From positions 248,001-312,000 of the forward strand of contig NZ_SMRS01000001.1 of NCBI RefSeq assembly GCF_008368715.1: DNA of 64,000 bases. The letters are read 5' to 3'. How positions within the stretch are numbered: position 1 is the first letter of the stretch; every line of letters begins with the position of its first letter. Below the pieces are notes generated by a model. It was not told the DNA's origin. It saw only the letters and a program-made list of their open reading frames with translations, and searched no databases. This DNA comes from Nitrincola tapanii (GTDB lineage: Bacteria; Pseudomonadota; Gammaproteobacteria; Pseudomonadales; Balneatricaceae). Shown here piece by piece: positions 58,349 to 64,000 of the stretch. The position numbers and the translations under genes are program-made.

Positions 58349-59230
58349 ATGCCTGGTATTTGGCTGGCCCTAGGAGCCTATGTGCTCTGGGGTTGTTTTC
58401 CACTGTATTTCTATCATCTGAGCCATGTCAGTCCGCCGGAAATTCTGGCCAATCGTATTGTCTGGTCTTTGGCGATGACGCTGATTTTCACACTCATTGT
58501 TGGGCGCATGACCGATCTCTGGCGGCTATTGGGTCAATCTCAGGGCATGTTCTGGTTAGCGGTGAGCGCACAGCTTCTTGCCGGTAACTGGTTGTTGTTT
58601 ATTTGGGCCGTCGGACAGCAGCGTGCGGTCGAAGCCAGTCTTGGGTTTTTTATTACTCCTTTAGTCAGTCTGCTGCTGGGTTGGTTAATCTTGAAGGAGC
58701 GTTTGCATCCCTTGCAGGGGGTGGCGGCTGTGATCGCTGCGAGTGCTATTCTCTGGGAGATGTTCAGTCTCGGACACCTGCCTTGGGTCTCACTGGGTTT
58801 GGCATTTAGCTTTGGGCTGTATGGTTTAGTGCGCAAACAGTTTCCCGTGGATGCGTTAAACGGCTTGACCGTTGAAACCCTGTGGATGACACCGATGGCG
58901 TTGATCTGGTTGGGTTGGATTTGGAGCCAGGGTGAGTATCAATTGGCGCTGGGAAGTGAGATGAAAACCAGTGTGATGCTTCTGCTGCTGGGAGTGGTGA
59001 CGGCTGTACCGCTGCTGCTCTACAACGCGGCGACTAAGCGCCTGGATTTATCCTTGGTAGGTTTTATTATGTATATCAATCCTACCTTACAGTTTCTGAT
59101 TGCTGTTTTTGTGCTGCAAGAAACCTCACCGCCACAGCGTATGGTGACTTTTTTGCTGATCTGGATCGCTTTGGCGTTCTTTGTAGCGGGTTTGTGGCGA
59201 CGTACGCGCACGTATCGAAAAATCGTTTAA
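58349..59230 (+). CDS. rarD: EamA/RarD-family transporter
   Basis: 293 residues with ten membrane helices. The N-terminus GIWLALGAYVLWGCFPLYFY and KRLDLSLVGFIMYINPTLQF match RarD, a drug/metabolite exporter family. The cargo is unknown. Confidence 0.87.
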   Translation: MPGIWLALGAYVLWGCFPLYFYHLSHVSPPEILANRIVWSLAMTLIFTLIVGRMTDLWRLLGQSQGMFWLAVSAQLLAGNWLLFIWAVGQQRAVEASLGFFITPLVSLLLGWLILKERLHPLQGVAAVIAASAILWEMFSLGHLPWVSLGLAFSFGLYGLVRKQFPVDALNGLTVETLWMTPMALIWLGWIWSQGEYQLALGSEMKTSVMLLLLGVVTAVPLLLYNAATKRLDLSLVGFIMYINPTLQFLIAVFVLQETSPPQRMVTFLLIWIALAFFVAGLWRRTRTYRKIV

Positions 59231-59272
59231 GCCTTGCAGGATTTGGCTAGTTAAATTGAATGGGAGTTGTGT

Positions 59273-59503
59273 ATGGTTTTTCCACCGAAGATGGCACGTT
59301 TTGTCGTCAGTTTTTTCATGTCAATCTATATGGTTGTGATTATGACGGCGGTGATTACCTGGGTGAACACGGGGATCGATGAGGGTTTTTTAGCGCGTTG
59401 GTTCCGTGCATTTTATATTGCCTGGCCGGTCGCGTTCACTCTGATACTGGTCGGTGGACCGAAAATCCAACACTGGGCAGGTAAGTTAATCCGCAAGCCT
59501 TGA
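59273..59503 (+). CDS. DUF2798 small membrane protein
   Basis: About 76 residues with two membrane helices: MVFPPKMARFVVSFFMSIYM, then WVNTGIDEGFLARWFRAFYI. GGGAG sits 6 bases before the ATG at 59273. Function unknown. It is 13 bases before the GlcG/HbpS-like gene, probably one operon. Confidence 0.8.
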   Translation: MVFPPKMARFVVSFFMSIYMVVIMTAVITWVNTGIDEGFLARWFRAFYIAWPVAFTLILVGGPKIQHWAGKLIRKP

Positions 59504-59516
59504 AAAGGATGTAAGC

Positions 59517-59918
59517 ATGTTCAATGAAAAACAATTAGATCGTATGCTGCAGCAGGCGCGTGCCGAAGCGGAACAGCTTGGTGTCGCGGTGAATATCGCG
59601 ATCGTGGATGCAGGTGCGCATCTCTTGGCTTTTTACCGGATGCAGGGAGCGCTCTTAGGTTCAGTGGATATCGCGCAGCGTAAAGCGAAAACTGCGGTGC
59701 TCTTCCCGCTGCCAACGGAGGCTTTGGGTGAGTTAGTGCGTCAGGAGCAGTTGCAGAGCCTTGAGCTGAGTAACTCAGGCTTGATTCTGTTTGCCGGTGG
59801 TGAGCCGATTCGGCTGCAAGGTCAGCTGATGGGAGGCGTGGGGGTGTCTGGTGCCAGTGCGGAGCAAGACAAGCAGATCGCACGGGCGGCAATTGCAGCC
59901 TTGAGTGGCCAGGATTAA
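59517..59918 (+). CDS. GlcG/HbpS-family protein
   Basis: 133 residues: VAVNIAIVDAGAHLLAFYRM, GSVDIAQRKAKTAVLF and MGGVGVSGASAEQDKQIARA are the family pattern. HbpS in Streptomyces binds haem; GlcG is near glycolate genes; many others are unassigned. No signal peptide. Four-base overlap with a convergent LysR gene. Confidence 0.83.
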   Translation: MFNEKQLDRMLQQARAEAEQLGVAVNIAIVDAGAHLLAFYRMQGALLGSVDIAQRKAKTAVLFPLPTEALGELVRQEQLQSLELSNSGLILFAGGEPIRLQGQLMGGVGVSGASAEQDKQIARAAIAALSGQD

Positions 59919-60862
59919 ACACTGTTTAACAATTCGTGAAGATCATGGCAGACGTATCGAGCATCGAGATGTTCTTCTAGATGCCGATCGACAAAGTGTA
60001 AAAAGTTGCGCGCGCTGTAAGCCAGTCGATGCTCACGACGCACGATAAAATGCCAATAGCTTTCACTGGGTGGGGTGTCTAGATCCAGCTCCACGAGGTG
60101 TTGATTACCAGCGGGTAAGGCATGTTGTGAGATCACAGCGATGCCCATCCCTGCGGCAACCCCAACACGGATTGCTTCATTGCTGGCCATTTGTATGCTG
60201 CGCTGAAGGGTCATGCCATGCGTTTGTAACCAGCTATCAAACAGCATACGTGTTGCTGAACCCGGTTCACGCAGCAAAAAACGCTCCTGTTGTAACGCGC
60301 TGAGTGGCAGTTTTTTGGCTTGGGCCAAAGGATGTTGGGCCGGTGCAATCACCACGAGAGGGTTGCGCAGAAAGCGTGCCGCGAGTGCATGCTCTAAGCT
60401 GGGGGGGTGGCTAAAAATATAGATGTCATCTTGCTGGCGCTGGAAGCGTTCCATCATCTGGGCGCGGTTGCCTATCTCAACCGTGACTTCCACTTCCGGG
60501 AAGGCTTGGCTAAAAGGCCCGAGTAAACGCGGCAGGATATATTGCGCCGTGTTGACTAAAGCAATGCTGAAATGACCGCTACGCCCCTCTTGAAGGCCCT
60601 GCAACTGCTCTTGCAGTTCTTCAAAGCGCCCAAGCATATCTTGGCAGGCACTGAAAAGTGCTTCACCCGCTGCCGTCATGAATAAATGTCCCTGACGAAA
60701 TTCGATCAAGGGTTCACCCACCGCTTCGCTGAGCCTTTTCAGTTGTAAGGAAATGGTCGGCTGAGTCAGGTGTAAACGGCGTGCCGCCTCACTGAGGCTG
60801 CCGGAGCGAATCACCGCGACATAAACTTCCAATAAGCGAAAAGTGAGATGGCGAAGTTTCAT
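59915..60862 (-). CDS. LysR-family regulator (CbbR/RbcR-like)
   Basis: 315 residues. MKLRHLTFRLLEVYVAVIRS, GSLSEAARRLHLTQPTISLQ and a C-terminal LysR effector domain. It is divergent from the SbtA-family gene, so bicarbonate or carbon status could be its signal, as for CbbR/CcmR. This is from context. Confidence 0.83.
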   Translation of the reverse strand: MKLRHLTFRLLEVYVAVIRSGSLSEAARRLHLTQPTISLQLKRLSEAVGEPLIEFRQGHLFMTAAGEALFSACQDMLGRFEELQEQLQGLQEGRSGHFSIALVNTAQYILPRLLGPFSQAFPEVEVTVEIGNRAQMMERFQRQQDDIYIFSHPPSLEHALAARFLRNPLVVIAPAQHPLAQAKKLPLSALQQERFLLREPGSATRMLFDSWLQTHGMTLQRSIQMASNEAIRVGVAAGMGIAVISQHALPAGNQHLVELDLDTPPSESYWHFIVRREHRLAYSARNFLHFVDRHLEEHLDARYVCHDLHELLNSV

Positions 60863-60912
60863 GTAAGACAGCTTCTATATTGATAATCATCTATAAGTAT
60901 TTCTATAAAGTT

Positions 60913-60932
60913 TAATTAGTATAAATAATTAG
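60913..60932. promoter_or_regulatory. Direct repeats in the LysR-SbtA divergent promoter
   Basis: TAATTAG at 60913-60919 and again at 60926-60932, a 13-base period, in an AT-rich region that also has two CTATAA-like units at about 60891 and 60903. A possible LysR binding region; no exact motif assigned. Confidence 0.4.
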
Positions 60933-61035
60933 TCCAGGGCAAACTTCTCTCCTTGCCAACCTATCCGCGTTTGGGTGTTCTCAGGATAGGTGCCTAAACT
61001 TGAAGCTTCAGCCTGTAAAAAAAGGAGGTGAACCC

Positions 61036-61968
61036 GTGCCGGATATAGTGGTGATGTTCTTTTTGCTGGGTCTGGTGGCCGGTTGGGTCAAATCGGATCT
61101 AAGCGTTCCCAAAGCCGCTTATGATCTCTTGAGTCTGATGCTGATGTTAACCATCGGTCTTAAGGGTGGGTTTGCACTGCACGGTCAATTACGTTTTTCG
61201 CTCTTGCCTGAACTTTTATTAGTGGCGGCCCTGGGGGCGCTCATTCCCTGTCTCCTTTACCCCATCCTGCGCAAGCTGGTGCAGCTGAATCGGGCAGACA
61301 GTGCCAGTTTGGCGGCACATTATGGCTCGGTTAGTGCCGGGACCTTTGCGGTGGCCTTGGCTTATACACAAACGCATGCCTTGAATACCGGGCCTGAAGT
61401 GACCCTGTATCTGGTGATGCTGGAATTGCCTGCCATCATCATGGCGATCTGGCTCTATCGCCGTGCTCAGCCGAGTTCAGGAGAGAAGATTGCTGGGGTT
61501 TGGCATGAAGCTCTGACCAACCGTGGTGTGATTCTTCTTGTCGGGGGTGTTTTGATTGGTTGGATGTATGGGCCTGAGCAAGGCGTAAATGTCACGGGCC
61601 TGCTGACCGGAGCTTTCCAAGTGGTTTTGGCACTCTTCCTTCTGGATATGGGCTTAACGGCTGCGGCCAGTTTGCGCCCTTTTCCACGCCAGCATTGGCC
61701 GGTACTTATGTTTGCCTTGGCCGTCCCGCCGGTCTTAGCGTTTGCGGGCATCCTGCTGGGTGTGGCATTGGGGCTGCCGGAAGGTTCGGTGTTGATTTTA
61801 GCGGCGATGACCGCCAGTGCGTCTTATATAGCGGCTCCTTCGGCAATACGCCAAGCCATCCCTGAAGCGGATATAGGTTTGGCGATGTTGGCGGCGCTGG
61901 GGATCACCTTCCCGTTTAATGTGATCTTAGGGATACCTTTTTACCATCAGTGGCTGCTGATGTTTTAA
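61036..61968 (+). CDS. Sodium-dependent bicarbonate transporter, SbtA family
   Basis: About 310 residues with ten hydrophobic segments. The start is GTG at 61036: the perfect AAGGAGGTGA at 61022-61031 lies just before it, and the resulting MPDIVVMFFLLGLVAGWVKS is the standard N-terminus of the family; the ATG at 61000 would have no ribosome site. LMLTIGLKGG and AAMTASASYIAAPSAIRQAI are typical. It imports bicarbonate, useful for carboxylation in alcohol-grown cells. Confidence 0.88.
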   Translation: MPDIVVMFFLLGLVAGWVKSDLSVPKAAYDLLSLMLMLTIGLKGGFALHGQLRFSLLPELLLVAALGALIPCLLYPILRKLVQLNRADSASLAAHYGSVSAGTFAVALAYTQTHALNTGPEVTLYLVMLELPAIIMAIWLYRRAQPSSGEKIAGVWHEALTNRGVILLVGGVLIGWMYGPEQGVNVTGLLTGAFQVVLALFLLDMGLTAAASLRPFPRQHWPVLMFALAVPPVLAFAGILLGVALGLPEGSVLILAAMTASASYIAAPSAIRQAIPEADIGLAMLAALGITFPFNVILGIPFYHQWLLMF

Positions 61969-62009
61969 CCTTGAGACACTCATCGATTAGGGTTTGAGTA
62001 TTCGATATT

Positions 62010-62039
62010 CCAGATATATGATAAAAGAAATATATCTGG
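62010..62039. promoter_or_regulatory. Inverted repeat just before the Acr3-type gene
   Basis: CCAGATATAT (62010-62019) and ATATATCTGG (62030-62039) are a perfect 10-bp inverted repeat with 10-base spacer, 7 bases before the ATG. The right arm touches the GGAAGTGAG ribosome site, so folding or protein binding could block translation or transcription. Confidence 0.6.
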
Positions 62040-62046
62040 AAGTGAG

Positions 62047-63072
62047 ATGAGTATGGGTGTGTTTGAGCGCTACCTCACACTGTGGGTGGGTTTGTGCATC
62101 TTGGTCGGTGTGCTCTTGGGAAATGCGATACCTGGACTGTTTGCAGGGATCGCTCAACTTGAAGCCTTCCATGTCAACTTTGTGGTGGCGATCTGTATTT
62201 GGATCATGATCTATCCGATGATGGTGCAGATCGATTTTGCTTCGATTAAGGATGTGGGTAAACGTCCGAAGGGCTTGTTCCTGACCTTGGTGGTCAATTG
62301 GCTGATTAAGCCCTTCAGTATGGCATTACTGGGTTGGCTATTTTTTCGTGTGATTTTTGCCGATTGGGTGGACCCACAAACCGCGGGTGAGTATATCGCG
62401 GGGATGATTTTGCTGGGTGTCGCACCCTGTACTGCGATGGTGTTTGTTTGGAGCCAATTAGTGAAGGGGGATCCAAACTACACTCTGGTACAGGTGTCGA
62501 TTAACGATGTCATTATGATCTTTGCATTCGCTCCGATCGCTGCATTGTTACTCGGCATCAGCGATATTATTGTGCCTTGGGAAACGCTGTTGATCTCGAC
62601 GGTGCTCTATGTGGTTCTGCCGCTTTTGGCCGGCATTTGGACGCGTCATCGGTTACAGCAGCGCCATAAAGACCAAGCCATTCAAGCCTTCCTGGCTCAG
62701 CTCAAACCCTGGTCAACCTTAGGTTTGCTCGCGACTGTGGTTCTACTCTTTGGTTTTCAAGCCCCAACGCTTTTGCAGCAACCCCAAGCGATTCTATTGA
62801 TCGCGATTCCTTTGCTGATTCAAACCTATGGTATTTTTCTTCTGGCCTATGGGGCGGCGTATTGGTTGCGTCTTCCCTATAAGATCGCAGCCCCCGCTTG
62901 TTTGATTGGCACCTCAAACTTTTTTGAACTGGCGGTCGCGGTCGCAATTTCGTTGTTTGGTTTGCACTCAGGAGCTGCTTTGGCAACTGTTGTCGGGGTT
63001 CTGGTGGAGGTGCCTGTGATGCTATCGCTGGTGGCGTTTGCGAATCGCACACAGGGGTGTTTTGATCGTTAA
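62047..63072 (+). CDS. Acr3-type arsenite / bile acid:sodium symporter superfamily transporter
   Basis: 341 residues with ten membrane helices. [39 protein letters not shown] and the Cys-bearing [13 protein letters not shown] match Acr3, the arsenite effluxer; that Cys is essential in known Acr3. No arsC or arsR gene is next to it, but an inverted repeat lies just upstream. Confidence 0.85.
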   Translation: MSMGVFERYLTLWVGLCILVGVLLGNAIPGLFAGIAQLEAFHVNFVVAICIWIMIYPMMVQIDFASIKDVGKRPKGLFLTLVVNWLIKPFSMALLGWLFFRVIFADWVDPQTAGEYIAGMILLGVAPCTAMVFVWSQLVKGDPNYTLVQVSINDVIMIFAFAPIAALLLGISDIIVPWETLLISTVLYVVLPLLAGIWTRHRLQQRHKDQAIQAFLAQLKPWSTLGLLATVVLLFGFQAPTLLQQPQAILLIAIPLLIQTYGIFLLAYGAAYWLRLPYKIAAPACLIGTSNFFELAVAVAISLFGLHSGAALATVVGVLVEVPVMLSLVAFANRTQGCFDR

Positions 63073-63204
63073 TCCCGTTATGCCTGCTGCCCAGAAAATA
63101 TTCACTTTCCGTTTCCTTAGTCTAGACTCTAGAAAAAAGCCGCCTGCTTGCAACTCTTTGCTTTATTCTGAGTCTAATTTTTTCTCAAGGTAAGAGATGG
63201 TCTG

Positions 63205-63594
63205 ATGTTATCTTCAGTCAGTCGCCTAACAATACATCGCCGCGCTACGACCTTCATCTTGATGGCGGCCTTTTTGTGGGCGCTGATTCTGCCTATCTCA
63301 ACCCCGGTGTTAGGCATGACCTCGTCACATCACGCTTCAGAAAATGCGTTATATCCTCAAGCGCCTTGTGAATCGCATCTGACCCTAGAAAAGCAACAAG
63401 CACTTAGCTTTGCTGCAGCGGATGGCGTTGCGCCAGAGCTGGAGTGTAACGACCCCGGTTGTTGCATCCTCTGTACCGGCCTCATTCATCATTATGGTTT
63501 TTCACACGAAAAAACTCATGTCCAATTGTCTCTAATGGCGATCATGCCAGCAGATCAACAAAGCCTCGGTATCGAACGTCCTCCTAAAGCCTGA
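63205..63594 (+). CDS. Cys-rich small exported protein (DUF2946-like)
   Basis: 129 residues: one N-terminal hydrophobic signal/anchor (about 15-35), a His/Ser segment and a Cys cluster (CNDPGCCILCTGLIHHYGF). The pattern CxxxxCCxxC followed by HH suggests metal binding. It precedes a multicopper oxidase, so a copper role is likely from context. The family assignment is tentative. Confidence 0.6.
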   Translation: MLSSVSRLTIHRRATTFILMAAFLWALILPISTPVLGMTSSHHASENALYPQAPCESHLTLEKQQALSFAAADGVAPELECNDPGCCILCTGLIHHYGFSHEKTHVQLSLMAIMPADQQSLGIERPPKA

Positions 63595-63648
63595 TTTCTT
63601 CCTTAGCTCACTAGATTGAATTGCTAAAACTAGAACGAGGGTTTTCCT

Positions 63649-64000
63649 ATGTTACGTCGAGACTTTCTCCGCATCAGTTTTGCGGGTGTGATGGTTGCAC
63701 CTTTATATGCATGCATGCCAAAAGATCATGATCATGAAATGGCCGATCATTTAATGGAACATGCTGCAAAATCATTAAAAGATTGGGCAGCGGCCTTTCC
63801 TCAGCATCTAGATTTACGGCCTTTACCCAGAATCCAAAATCAGGTCGAGTGGCCGAATTTTCAGAGTCAGTTTGATATCGCGCCGACCTCGGCGCAGTTG
63901 ACCTATGATCTGCAATCAGAGTTGTGGTTGTACGATGGCAAATTGGCGCCGGTCATAGAAGTAGAGGAAGGTGGGCAGGTTGAGGTGCGGGTCAGAAATC
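63649..64000 (+). CDS. Multicopper oxidase, N-terminal part (partial)
   Basis: 117 residues before the window edge. MLRRDFLRISFAGVMVAPL is a twin-arginine-type signal, followed by a possible lipobox Cys (LYAC) and a His/Asp-rich patch (KDHDHEMADH). The remainder (LTYDLQSELWLYDG, VEEGGQVEVRVRN) is the first cupredoxin domain of CopA/CueO-type oxidases. The copper-ligand motifs lie outside the window. GAGG precedes the ATG. Confidence 0.75.
   Translation, partial: MLRRDFLRISFAGVMVAPLYACMPKDHDHEMADHLMEHAAKSLKDWAAAFPQHLDLRPLPRIQNQVEWPNFQSQFDIAPTSAQLTYDLQSELWLYDGKLAPVIEVEEGGQVEVRVRN

Noticed and set aside
61000-61035. ATG start for the SbtA-family gene
   Set aside because: The stretch encodes the ribosome site itself; GTG at 61036 gives the family N-terminus.

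Overview
The window is a chromosomal segment of a gammaproteobacterium, most likely from the Oceanospirillales/Pseudomonadales side. The grounds are gene families and gene order (rpmE-priA-argS-SPOR-hslVU; exaC-pqq-ercA-ercS; nosP-nahK; adhC-fghA), not any marker gene. I see no rRNA, tRNA, CRISPR array, insertion sequence or prophage. Almost every base is accounted for by intact, tightly packed genes.

The main theme is periplasmic, PQQ-dependent alcohol oxidation, in two blocks around a housekeeping core. Left block (1-19 kb): the tail of an ExaC-type aldehyde dehydrogenase, pqqABCDE plus a prolyl-oligopeptidase-like pqqH, NDH-2, the iron alcohol dehydrogenase ercA, the hybrid kinase ercS, a porin, the FIST-domain NO-sensor-like nosP with its kinase nahK, the LuxR-type regulator erbR/agmR, a rhodanese-like 'PQQ-associated CXXCW' protein, and a three-gene NitT/TauT-type ABC importer of unknown cargo.

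Central core (19-39.5 kb): hemJ, ubiJ, ubiE, a DUF971 gene, hslUV, an FtsN-like SPOR protein, argS, priA, rpmE, a short malic enzyme, uvrA and ssb. An allophanate hydrolase/GntR pair with a perfect palindromic operator follows, then a luciferase-like oxidoreductase, an RmlD-like reductase and a SirB2 protein.

Right block (39.6-49.3 kb): on the minus strand, a PedA1A2BC-type transporter (ABC-2 permease, ATPase, beta-propeller, binding protein). Divergently on the plus strand: a cupredoxin-like periplasmic protein, cytochrome c550 PedF, a MoxJ-like binding protein, a fused SoxYZ-like carrier, a SoxH-like zinc hydrolase, and a PQQ alcohol dehydrogenase. The dehydrogenase has an Asp-Tyr-Asp active-site motif, the mark of lanthanide-dependent enzymes (PedH/XoxF). 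The proposed flow is: alcohol is oxidised by PedH with PQQ and a lanthanide, and electrons go to PedF and the respiratory chain. Aldehyde goes to ExaC, or, if it is formaldehyde, to glutathione-dependent FrmA/FghA (54-56 kb).

The last part (49-64 kb) holds an NlpE/META lipoprotein, an HPt protein beside a two-receiver response regulator, an RluA-family pseudouridine synthase, the FrmA/FghA pair with a LysR regulator, cytochrome b561-YceI, RarD, a DUF2798-GlcG/HbpS pair, an SbtA-family bicarbonate transporter with a divergent LysR gene, an Acr3-type transporter, and the start of a multicopper oxidase region with a Cys-rich small protein.
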